Origin: Mariannaea sp. PMI_226
Lineage: Eukaryota > Ascomycota > Sordariomycetes > Hypocreales > Nectriaceae
Length of the DNA stretch: 64,000 nucleotides
Direction of reading: 5' to 3'
Assembly (NCBI GenBank): GCA_024336345.1
Contig: JANFOG010000004.1
Coordinates: 434,001 to 498,000 of the forward strand
A program made the position numbers and the translations under genes. The notes below the pieces were generated by a model, which was not told the DNA's origin, ran no database searches, and worked only from the letters and a program-made list of their open reading frames with translations. This document shows, in pieces, positions 25,554-36,713 of this stretch (positions are counted from its first letter, which is position 1; every line of letters starts with the position of its first letter).

Positions 25554-26824
25554 ATGGCTCCTCCAGCTCAACTCCCTCTTCGCAAGCTCGGAAACAATGG
25601 CCCAAGCATTCCCGCCGTAGGCTTCGGTCTCATGGGCATAAGTGTTGCTTACGGCTCTACTGAGTTCGTCCTCACCCTCCCCTAAGATTGTTTCTCTTAC
25701 TCGTGTGATCACGCGGCTTACTTATTGACAAATTGGGTGGCATCCAACAGTTCTGACGAAGAGCGCCTTAAACTTCTCGACCGTGCATGGGAGCTCGGTT
25801 GCACCAACTGGGATACGGCTGACGCCTACGGCGACTCTGAAGAAGTTATCGGAAAATGGTTTGCCGCACACCCTGAGCGTCGTAATGATATTTTCCTCGC
25901 GACCAAGTTTGGGTTGAGAGTCGACCCGAATGCGAACAACCACGGTTACGGGCTTGTGCCCGACTCAAGCCCCGAGCATTGCCGGAACAGCATCGAGAAG
26001 AGTCTGAAGAGGTTGGGCGTCGACCACGTCGATTTGTATTACATGCATCGCGCGGATGAGAATATTCCCATTGAGACGACGGTGCAGGCAATGAAAGAGC
26101 TGGTTGAGTAAGCACTTAGCGCTGATGACGTCCCCTGATATATAATATCGATTACTGAACATCTTTTTTTCGCAGCGAGGGCAAAGTCAAGTACCTGGGT
26201 CTATCCGAGGTATCGTCTACGGCACTCCGTCGTGCCAACGCCGTGCATCCTATTGCAGCGGTGCAAGTCGAGTACAACCCGTGGACTCTCGACATCGAAG
26301 GCCCTTCGGGCACCAACCTGCTCGACACTTGCTTGGAGTTAGGTGTCTCAGTGTTTGCCTACTCGCCACTGGGACGTGGCATCCTCTCCGGTCGATACCG
26401 AAGCATAAGTGACTTCGAAGAGGGCGATTCGCGACGAGTTTTAGCTCGGTTCCAAGGCGACAACTTCGCCAAGAACCTCGAGATTGTTGACAAATTCAAG
26501 GAGCTGGCGGAACAAAAGGGGTGTACATCCAGTCAGCTGGTCCTCTCGTGGCTGGTGGCCCAACAGGAGAATGTTTTTGTGATCCCTGGAACAAAGAAGA
26601 TACAGTATCTTGAAGAAAACTTGGCATCGGCGGCGGTGATGCTGACTGAGGAGGAGAAGCAAAAGCTCAGAGAGCTTGTACAGGAGGCTGAGGTGCAGGG
26701 CGGCAGAGATCCCTACTTTGGTGCCTACGTCGACACCGCTCCTCTGGAGGCCATGAAGAAAGAGGGTGACGGATCCCGAGAAAGGTGTGATAGTGGTGTG
26801 CAAAACGGTTCAAGATGTGCCTGA
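25554..26824 (+). CDS. Aldo-keto reductase (YakC/AKR13-like), NADP-dependent oxidoreductase
   Basis: TIM-barrel NAD(P)H-dependent carbonyl reductase; substrate not predictable. Exons: 25554-25663, 25751-26107, 26176-26824; 371 aa. The first intron has an unusual donor (GTTCGT) but restores the frame exactly. The catalytic tetrad is visible: Asp and Tyr in WDTADAYG, Lys in LATKFG, His in YYMHRAD. The AFAYSPLGRG-like block (VFAYSPLGRGILSG) and the VIPGTKK cofactor-binding loop follow, so both ends of the barrel are present. The last 20 residues (after LEAMKKE) look unconserved and may reflect a misplaced 3' end. It is in the same direction as Dbp9 with its own TATA box; no pathway neighbours are present. 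Confidence 0.92.
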
Positions 26825-29800
26825 TTCATGTTCAGGTTTTGCTTCCTGGCCAGGGCTGACATGTATTGTACCGTATGTAATGGACATGCCGAGGATTATT
26901 TTTTTTTCGCGATTCAAGACAAATATGATCATGCAAGACCCAATCAGAAAAGGCATCCCCTGTAACACGGAGTTATCTGTCCCTTGAAGGAAGCTCAGAA
27001 AATTCTCCGCTGGGGTTGAACCCCATGTCTCCGTCATCCTGCTCAAAGTCTGGAGAGCGGTCACAATTTGGTCCTTGGTATGTGGCCTGTTGGCTGGATT
27101 GCAAAAGAAAGTATAAGGTACTTACTGGTCAAACATACCCACTCTCTGTATAACGATGGAGTCAGGGAAGAGTAGTCACATTGTCAAGATGCATGGCATA
27201 TTGTTGGCCCTGTCTGTGATAAGCTCCGCCAACAAGCACCCCTCTATCTCTCACCGGAACCGCGATGAGCCATGAGAGGAAATTGAAGAAGGTTGTGAAG
27301 TTAACCAAGCTCTGTATTGCCCAGTGTAGGTGGAAGTCATGGTTCTACTATTCATACCTCTGGTGGAAAACTTAGAGACGTAAAAACACATTCCCAGAAT
27401 TTTCAGTTCAACACCGCAACTTGTACCACCAGAAAGTTATGCTACTGCCTAGTTGATGTCTTCAGCCAGTTGCCTGTGGTCTCACTGATAGTAGCCTCTC
27501 ACCTTCACCTTCACCAGCTCTTCACCGAGACCCGCATCTCGGAACTTCTCCGATAATGGGAGTTGTTTTTAGAATGATATTGTGTGAAAAATCGGGTTTC
27601 TGAAGAACGGCTCCGAGTTCCTATCGGAGGCCACTTTCTGCGACAATGAAGTGAGGCATGACCTAGCACATGAATGTGTGTGTCGACAATGAACTGAGCA
27701 TCTGGGTCGTGGGTCGACATCCCAGTGTTGCAAATATAGAAGGGTGGCAGACTCTTGGGCATGGATCAATCACAGTGCACAGTGATTCACCGTGACAGAC
27801 AATGTCCTTGACCTTATCACCTGTCGTCGGTCAAGGGAGCGCGGCTCAACTTTTCAAGGTCAGCTCAGCATCCGGCCACGCACACAGTCACGCTAGTAGG
27901 GATGACCCTCGATGCGCATCCCACGTTTTTTCGACATGTCGTGAACGCTGTCATCAACCCGTGTCTTAGAGACAGGTTTGGTCGGGTTGATAGTGTTTGA
28001 TAGTAGCCCCGGATTTCTCCTCTATCAAGATACCCGTCTCCAAGATTTCACGGGGCAAAGTACGGAGTAAAGATCCTGGAGACGCCGCAAGACATTGCAG
28101 AAATCTGGAACCGAACCGTATTACCACCGAGCCTCGGGCCGTTGGCAGAACTTAGAGTCGTCAAGAGCTGTACAGGGAACAGCCAAGTACTTTACAATCG
28201 GCACCCCCACTCCGTCCATCATAGGGGGATCCTTACACCTTAAGAATCGTGCATTCCCGGCTGCCCACCGACGCATTGACACCGGCAGGCAAGGTGTGAT
28301 AATTCATTTCGTAACTTGCCTAATTGTTTTCTCCCTGATCGCACCACGGACCATGCATCCCACGTTTCTTTGGTGGAAGAAGGCATGTTTGCTGCATGAC
28401 TTGTTCACAACGAAGCTGCCCCCTTTAGCATGATGGAAGGTAACGGAGGAAGAAGATGAAAAATGTTGTAACCAGGTACACAAAAAGAGTCGATTCATTC
28501 CCCACCTGTCCCGGTGTGTGTGGTGGAGTTGATACTAACCTGGCCCATGTCGTTCGTGCATCACTGCAAGGAACTCGACTGGATGGTACTGGGCGACCGC
28601 GGTGTTCCTCCAGCGCCACAGGAAATGTTTTGGAATATTCGACGCCCGCTCCCGATAAGACCCCGATTTTGGGTATTGTGACGTTATTTTCCCGCGCTAC
28701 ATCCGGGTTGGGACGGGATGATGGACTAACTCGCAGATTTCTCGGGATAACAGAGACATCCAAGTTGAACCTATCGATGCGCTGTTTGACCAGTCTCCCA
28801 TTGATTAGCAGGTAATATTGTCCCACCGAAAGAAACATAGGCTTTCAAAGATGACCTTCTGACCAGAAAATGGCGGAAAAATAGAATAAACGTAAGATAA
28901 GCTATCCGCGACGACAACCACTGAGAGACGGCAAAATCTCAAGCTAACGAAGGGAGGCTTGATTAATAAGTCAAGCCCAGCAGTCCCAAAGTGTGGGAGT
29001 TGAGTTGAGCTGAGTAGAACTGAGAGTTATGGAGGGATGACCTAATAAGCCACTTGGTTGAGGAGGGTAGCCAGCTCAAAACTCAACCGCAATAGCCGCA
29101 ACGTTCATTGCAAAGTGTGTGTACCAAGTACCGACAGTTCCGTCATTTTGATGAAATGGTTACTATATTCCTCGCGGATTTCGAGACAACTGTTGCGCGT
29201 GACTTTTGATACCACACATATGACAAACACGATGGAGTCCAATACAACAACAAGTTGCCATCAAATGAAGAACCCGTAGCCTTTTTTTTCTCATGGGGGT
29301 TCGAAATAAGCATCCACAATGAACACCACAGTTGTGTGTAAAGATCTTCTCGTGGGATAAAATAAAATGTACCGGAACTGGGTAAAGCATATGGAAACGG
29401 CTCCATTTGTCGTAAGACTGGGTCACATATCAGCCCAGTGATAGTAGATGGACCTGGAATATGAGAGGAACAAGATGCAACAATTCCAAGCTTTGGTCAG
29501 CGGTGTGCACCGCAACGAGTCAGCGGGTACAAGGTGACCCCCATGTGCCGAAGTCTACCTATGTATCGGGATGCATAGCTGATGCCTTCGTGTGCCGGGT
29601 GGATCACCCATCCTTCACCTAATTGAAACGGCTGATGGCGCATCGAGGTACTTCGGGATGACGAGGGAGGGGGTGCTCCAAAACCTATCAAGAGCCGATA
29701 TTTTGGTCTGTGTGATAACTGCATTTGGCAATTGAGTTTCTGTGGTTCGAAAAGTCCAACGGTTGGGCGGTTGGAAAGGTCCGGGGACCCTGATGGGTAG

Positions 29801-30168
29801 CTGTGCGCTTCCTTGGATCGAATGGCGTCGTCAGACCTCGCCCTCCCATAAATACTAGCCAAGCTGTCACCCCCTTGTGACTCTTTGTCAACCTTATTGA
29901 CATACTTCTCTGTCTTTGTCGTCTCTTGTCCCACCAAGTCAAATTTTCTCTGACGTGAGAGCTTCCCTAAATGTGAAGCCTCTGACGTGAGACTGTTTCT
30001 GCACCACAAATAGAGAAGCTATTCCCAAATTCTCATTGGTGCTGTCCACTTCGTTGGGCCTTTCAAAAGCCTGAAGCCTCCTGTTCATTGCTTGGGGGAT
30101 AGACCTGGTTGAGGCAAAAATCTCTACAGCACAGGCTTCATCACCATCCTCCTCAATATACTTCAGCC
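26825..30168. other. 3.3-kb intergenic region, no gene supported
   Basis: Several open frames of 80-170 codons occur on both strands (the longest, 29497-30009 minus, starts at TTG and has no domain). None shows splice-linked extension or a known motif. Confidence 0.55.
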
Positions 30169-31023
30169 ATGACCGAGGAGCCTATCTTCATGCGGATCCC
30201 AGCGGAGGTTCGTATGATGATATATGAATACCTTTTAGACACTGGAGGCAGCAAGTCTATTGTCATACGCAACAAATCAAGATGGGAGTATCAATCAAGA
30301 CATCCCAATAGCCTCCGATCTCCTTACCACATCATGGAAAGGAACTTCGCCAAGATGTCATATGAAACCACCTACTGTGCCGATAACGATGGCGACCGAA
30401 CGATGCATACAGCTATTATGCGAACCAATAGAAGGATCCGAGAGGAGACTTCATACTTATTGTATGGAGGGCACTCGTTCCATTTTGGCGAGGATATCGA
30501 GGCAGTGGTTCCATTCCTTGAAGACAAGATGCCGCGAACTCGAGATCTCGTCAAAGAAATCAGCCTGTATAAGAGAAGCCCAACCAACTCGATGGAGCCA
30601 GACTCATTCGACTGGGCATCTATGTGTCGTTTCTTGAGCAACTCGAACGGAATAGAGAAGTTGACACTCGTCATTGAAGGTGGGAGGCCTCGAGTGCCCT
30701 GGGCCGGGCCCCAGAGCCTGACGGTCTCGGATTTCCGACTACTGTACTCAACGCGCCATGAGAGCATGGAGTGGGCGCGAGAATTGGCAGCAGTTAAGTT
30801 GATGAAAAACGTTGAGATTGTGGCCGACGTCCACTACCTGCCCGAGCCGCAAACAAACATGATGCTAGTGTTGGCTGCATTCTCGGCATCTATCGAGACG
30901 ACATTGATCGACTTTCTTCGAGACGACCTGGGCATTCCCGCTCAACTTGGGAAGGGAACGTATCGCGGTACGGGGGCGTTTGGACGAAAGGCTTGCTCAC
31001 GAAGTAAATGCACCACGAATTGA
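30169..31023 (+). CDS. 2EXR/F-box-like hypothetical protein
   Basis: 284-aa intronless protein starting at the ATG at 30169 (the open frame begins earlier, but only from TTG). The N-terminus IFMRIPAEVRMMIYEYLL is the LP-x-E-x-R-x2-IY-x-L pattern that opens the 2EXR/DUF7730 and F-box-like proteins expanded in ascomycetes. A second family-like block is IMRTNRRIREETSYLLYG, the usual CRQI-x-EE-x-LY region. The C-terminal part has no recognisable domain, ending in a Cys/Arg/Lys-rich tail. Function of these proteins is unknown; a role as a ubiquitin-ligase adaptor is only an analogy. Confidence 0.75.
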   Translation: MTEEPIFMRIPAEVRMMIYEYLLDTGGSKSIVIRNKSRWEYQSRHPNSLRSPYHIMERNFAKMSYETTYCADNDGDRTMHTAIMRTNRRIREETSYLLYGGHSFHFGEDIEAVVPFLEDKMPRTRDLVKEISLYKRSPTNSMEPDSFDWASMCRFLSNSNGIEKLTLVIEGGRPRVPWAGPQSLTVSDFRLLYSTRHESMEWARELAAVKLMKNVEIVADVHYLPEPQTNMMLVLAAFSASIETTLIDFLRDDLGIPAQLGKGTYRGTGAFGRKACSRSKCTTN

Positions 31024-32105
31024 GCGGTCAAAATGTGTCGTGCTACATCGCGCATTTTAGGCTATCCCCTCCCTCCTTTTCTTTCTCTCTCTTCACCTCT
31101 CTTTTCTCTTCCTCTGCTTCTTTCTTATTTTTCCTTTTTTTTTATAACATGTCTGGCTCGACGCTTCAAGCATCAGCACCATGAGATGGATTGCGTGGCG
31201 TTTCCGGTCGGGCAAGTTACGATTGAACGATGTAAACTGGTAATGAACAAGAAGAAATTGGAATGCCATTGTGCATTGTGTTTTGTTTTCTCGAGGAAAA
31301 TGGCTCAGATAAAATGCGGTGATGATGAAATCACCCGCGCACTACGTATATAGACGCTACCTTCAACATCTGCTGTTTTATCTACACCCTTGCAAAATGA
31401 ACCATCCTGGCCTGAGGTGTTACTTATCAGATTCATCAGGCAAGAACTTCCTGAGGTAGGCATGTCCTGTTCGTCAATTACTGGGTACCAACCTTACTTG
31501 ACCAAGTAAACTTCACGTGACACGTTGTCAAGGCGTAAAGCGACGCCAAACATGGTTGATGAGAAAGAGCTGCCTGCGAATAGTTCGCGCAGTGCATACG
31601 TAATGCCTCTAATCTGTCCTGGCCCTGTGTCTTCTTTTTCGATCCCCTTTGGCACACGCATCAAGTTCAGACCTGTTGTTCAGTGGTTATTACGTACCAC
31701 CTTGCGCAAGAAGGTACTTGGACAGGTACCTGTTCTAATAGGGAGTCGACTGCCAAAGACCCAGGTACCCAGCCCCCCAGGCCCCTTTCAGAGATAGCGC
31801 TCCATGCGCTCCATACGCTCCATACCTATCCTCAGTCGGCCCTAGACCCATCACTCAGCCTCCCCCATTACTTCAGGCTATCGTCGTCACAGCGCCTCGT
31901 CCGCCTCGTCCACCTTGTATGCGCGCATCTCCAGACAGCACCTGGCGCCCGTTGAAGCTGCACCCCAATCTCGCCGCATTCGACAACGCCATCGCCACTC
32001 TCGATTGCAATTGTCGCACAATACCCCGATAAGAGCTTGGCTCTTACCAACTGTTCGAAGCTACCCCGCCGTTGCCAGAGTCCCCGAGGGCCATAGCTTG
32101 ACAAG
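31024..32105. other. Intergenic region upstream of VPS35, no gene seen
   Basis: Pyrimidine-rich stretch near 31060-31145 after the 2EXR gene. A short local repetition of CGCTCCATA/CGCTCCATG occurs at about 31798-31825. Overlapping short frames only. Confidence 0.55.
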
Positions 32106-35012
32106 ATGGCCACTCCAGCTCCTCCAGAAGATCAGGCTCGTCTGCTCGAAGACGCCTTGGTTGCGGTTCGACAGCAGACTTCACTGATGCGCAAATGTCT
32201 CGATACCCCGGGAAAGCTTATGGATGCTTTGAAATGCTGGTAAGCGAACAACAGTTTCTTCTCCCATCCTCTCACCATCTCCTCGACACTATCCCCATCA
32301 TCGTCAGAGACTGACATCGTGATCTTCACAACCATTCAGCTCAACCCTAGTTTCCGAGCTTCGAACCAGCAGTCTTGGCCCAAAACAGTACTACGAGCTT
32401 TATATGGCTGTCTTCGATGCCCTACGCTACTTGTCTGTCCACCTTCGCGAGACACACCCCGTGAACCACCTAGCCGATTTGTATGAACTCGTCCAGTATG
32501 CTGGCAACATCGTTCCTCGACTCTACCTCATGATTACTGTGGGAACTGCGTACATGTCCATTGAGGACGCCCCCGTCAAAGAGCTTATGAAGGATATGAT
32601 GGATATGAGCAGGGGTGTACAACATCCGATCCGTGGCCTCTTCCTCCGATACTACCTATCCGGCCAAGCAAGAGACTTTCTACCGACAGGCGATGGCGAT
32701 GGCCCCGAGGGTAACCTCAGCGATTCAATTAACTTTATTCTCACCAACTTCGTGGAGATGAACAAGTTGTGGGTTAGATTGCAACATCAGGGTCATTCAA
32801 GAGAAAGAGAGCAAAGAGTTCGTGAACGAAGGGAGCTGCAGCTTCTTGTTGGAAGTAATATTGTTCGTTTGAGCCAACTCGTCGATCTCGAAACCTACAA
32901 GTCTGGCATCCTTGCGCCACTTCTGGAGCAAGTGGTCCAGTGCCGAGATGTGCTGGCTCAGGAGTATTTACTTGAGGTCATCACCCAAGTCTTCCCTGAC
33001 GAGTTCCACCTCCACACTCTTGACCAATTCTTGGGTGCTGTTTCGAGGCTTAACCCACATGTAAATGTCAAGACCATCGTCATTGGCCTAATGGACCGCT
33101 TGTCCGAATATGCCGAACGAGATGGGCCAAACGAGAACGACGAGGACAAAGCGAGGGTTGAAGCTGAGGCTTTGGCGCAGCTGCTTGAGAAGGTCAAGCT
33201 GCAAAAGGAGACCAAGCCAGAGCCCAAGTCGGAGCCAGCAACAGCTTCTAGTACACCTGCAGATAAGCCTGCAGACGATGAGAGCAGCGAGCCCACAACT
33301 GACGATGGAGAGGCTCCCGCTAGCTCCTCTGCTGAAGGCGCGACTGACGACACGAGTACGCTTGCTGGCGACGCACCGTCCATCGCAGACACTGAGACTA
33401 CAGCCGTTAACGGTAGCGAGGAGTCGACCACTGAAAACGTACAGCTTTATGAGGTGTTCTTCGCGCAGGTGAAGAATCTGGTCGAGGCTCAACACCTGCC
33501 CATCTCAGATGTCATTGCCTTGCTAGTGTCGCTTTGCAACCTTGCTCTCAATCTTTACCCTGACCGGCTTGATTACGTCGATCAAATCCTCGCGTTCGCT
33601 GCCACAAAGGTCCACGAGAACGTCAACAATGCCGAACTGCACTTCGGACCCTGTCAACACAGTTTGCTTGCCCTTCTACAGGCTCCCGTCAACCGATACG
33701 TGTCTATTTTCACTGCTCTTTCACTTCCCACTTACGTTCAATTGTTTCAGGCGCAATCATACCCAACCCGTCGAGCCGTGGCTGGTGGCGTTGCTCGCGC
33801 GCTACTCAAGGATCAGATTAAGATTTCGACAACTGATCAGCTTGAGAATGTGCTGGAGGTGCTAAAGGTCATTATCAGGGAGGGCTCGCAGACCCCTCAG
33901 GGATATCCTGGAGTTGCCCAGAGACGACCTGTAGAGACCGACGAAACTATGGAGGAGCAAGGATGGCTTGCGCGCATCATACATTTATTGGAAGCCGAGA
34001 ATAACGATACACAATTTAAGCTGCTCCAAATGACTCGAAAAGCGTACTCCGAGGGCAATGAACGCATTCGCACAACTACGCCGCCTCTCATTACCGCCTG
34101 CATGAAGCTTGCCAGGAAGTTCAAGAGCCGAGAACATTACGATGACAACTGGGAAACACAGAGCAACGCACTATTCAAGTTCATGCACTCAGCATTGAGC
34201 ACACTGTATACACGGGTCAATGGATCCGGCACAGCCGAGATGGTTCTGCGACTGTTTTGCTCTGCTGGGCAAACGGCAGACATGGTCGGTTTTGAAGAGG
34301 TAGCATACGAGTTCTTTGCACAAGCCTTCACTGTCTATGAGGAAGCAATCTCAGACTCAAAGGCACAGTTCCAGGCTGTTTGTGTCATTGCGACCGCACT
34401 CCATCAAACTCGCAACTTTGGCAAGGAAAACTATGACACCCTCATTACCAAGTGCGCTCAGCACGGAAGCAAGCTCCTACGCAAACCGGATCAATGCCGA
34501 GCCGTGTATCTCGCCAGTCACTTGTGGTGGGCAAATCCAATCGTCTCCAATGACGAGAGTGAGGAGACAGAGGTATGTGCATTGGGAAAAATCCTTCTTG
34601 TGGAGAACTTTAAGCTAATACATGACGACAGCTTTACCGAGATGGTAAACGAGTTTTGGAATGCCTGCAGCGAGCTTTGCGAGTTGCCGACTCATGTATG
34701 GAGGCGGCAGCATCCATCGAGTTGTTTGTGGAGATTCTAGATCGATATGTTTACTACTTTGACCAGCAAAATGAATCGGTAAGTTTAGTCTGTTAGACTG
34801 GGACTCCTAGGATAAGACGTGAGCTGTTGTTAACACACAGGGACTAGGTTACAACCAAATATCTCAATGGATTGATTGAGCTTATCCATTCCAACTTGGC
34901 TGGCAACCAGCAAGATTCAGCATCGATTGAGAGCAGCCGAAAACACTTCCACCAGACGTTGGAGAACATCAAGAGCCGGCAGTATGAGGGTGTTGTGCTC
35001 TATCCTAACTGA
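32106..35012 (+). CDS. vps35: Vacuolar protein sorting protein 35, retromer core subunit
   Basis: Scaffold of the retromer cargo-selective complex with Vps26 and Vps29, retrieving receptors from endosomes to the Golgi. Exons: 32106-32239, 32340-34572, 34632-34778, 34848-35012; all splice sites GT..AG and in frame, 892 aa, the usual fungal length. The N-terminus has [20 protein letters not shown] and, near residue 104, [14 protein letters not shown], the invariant PRLYL segment of the Vps26-binding region; the rest is the alpha-solenoid. Residues about 305-412 form a Lys/Glu then Ser/Thr/Ala-rich low-complexity insertion found in filamentous-fungal Vps35. The last exon uses the second of two nearby AGs (GGACTAG), because only that one yields [17 protein letters not shown]. 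Upstream is a compact leader; the gene is independent of its neighbours. Confidence 0.97.
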
Positions 35013-36713
35013 ACGGAATACCCTAGGATATGACGTGGAGGAAGTCGGGCGTAAGTGGAGAGTTGTGCGATGACTGGTTGTATCGTGATAGACGGTGGTA
35101 GATAATGGATTAACCCGCAATTGGGTCGCCGGAAGAAGACGGTGAGAATTGCAGGTCATTGTATATATGTACACTCGTTCCTGAGGTAGCAGACATTTGA
35201 AACACTACTATTAGTCCGCAACACTCCTGGTGGTTTGACCATGCATTGATGTAACTCGCCTGTCAGCGCAGATCCGACAAGAAGAGGACGCTTGATCAAT
35301 GGTACATTGGGACCGCATGAGGACACCAAAACGACTCGGTAGGCGGATTATTGTAGGAGGTACCGCCAAGAAATCAAGGGCAAATAATCATGGACTCATC
35401 AAAATAGAGGACTCCGACTGGTAGGGAAGGCACACACAGCATTGTCACGGTAAGAATAGTCAGCATTCTGACGTACATAGACTTCCAGATTGTTTAAGTA
35501 AGGTACCTAGTAACTAGACCAAGGTAGGTAATAATTATCAGCTTTGCTCAGGGGGGAGGCCTCTGCGTCCTTTTCGTTGCAGCTGCAGGGGTTGGTTTGT
35601 GGGGGTGTTCGGGGATCACGATATCGTGCCCTATAAATCGACCTTTTCACCCCGTTCAGTGTGCCTACAGGGCAGCGCTTTGGGGGAGCTGGGAGCCAAT
35701 CCTAGGGCCTCTCTCCAACATTTTATGGACTTGACAGATCGCGTGCACTGATTCCCTTGCTATGGATGTTCTGGTGTATACCATAGTAGTGAATACAGCA
35801 CCTCAAGTACCTCGGCGAAGGTACATCAGGGGAGTAGACGGATAATAGGAAATGCGGCGGACATAGCCCGAAGTATGAGGAACAAATCCGGTCACGGAGA
35901 AGGATCAATTTGCTCCACCATTCATTCTAACGAGCTCATTGAGTTTTTGTTGAAGATGCAAGATACTTGACCCAACTGCCAAGGCTGTTGAAGCCTCAGG
36001 GCTGTAACCTGCAGCATGTACTTTGCACATGTGGTCAGGTTGGTACCTTGACCAGACAGACCGACCATGCTAAGTCAGCAAGACGCCAGCGCCCCTCATT
36101 CCCCAGGCCTCTTGTCGCTTATTGTTGAAATAGTGGACGTTTAGTTGCATTGGCACAGCGGACACCTTCACTACTGTGTAACTAAAGTCAACTAGGTGTT
36201 CCGTAAATACGGACGTAGTGGGCTAGCACGAGCCGAGTCCCTTGGTTACGTGGACACTCTGTTTCGCCTCACCCATCGATGTCAGAGTCGCGATCCATCC
36301 TCACTGCTTTGCATTTGCGCTCAAGCTTCTTTATTTGTTGCGACCTTGTATACTAATTCGACCACCTATTTTCTCAGCGGATGATGCAGATTCTGTATCG
36401 GCATCTTGTCTCCCCTCCCTGACGCTCTTTTTTCTTGCTTTTTTTTTCTCTTGTTCTTTTTTTGGCTTCTCTTCTCTTCTCCTGCCTTCCTTCCACATCG
36501 CTCCTTTAATCTGCCTCTCACCCCCCTCCCCCACGACGAGTACGACAACACGACGAGACGCTTCGGCTTGTATGGCCACCACCCGTCTCATCCCCTCTGT
36601 TGCATCTGTATTCGAATTCAAGTCTCTGTTCATCAGCATTCACCCGAGAAACCTGACAAATCCGAACGCGACCTCCCGCAGCTCTCCGGGGATCTGCCTC
36701 AATCCCATTCATC
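35013..36713. other. Intergenic region, M28 peptidase promoter
   Basis: No gene seen. A strongly T/C-rich tract occupies about 36410-36540, just before the peptidase start, as in many fungal promoters and leaders. Confidence 0.6.

Noticed and set aside
28425..28838. Overlapping 119- and 137-codon frames on both strands
   Set aside because: Complementary open frames without motif; neither supported.
29497..30009. 170-codon minus-strand frame
   Set aside because: Begins at TTG, no in-frame ATG near the start, no domain, mixed composition.
32958..33431. 157-codon minus-strand frame
   Set aside because: Antisense to the low-complexity Ser/Ala/Glu part of VPS35.
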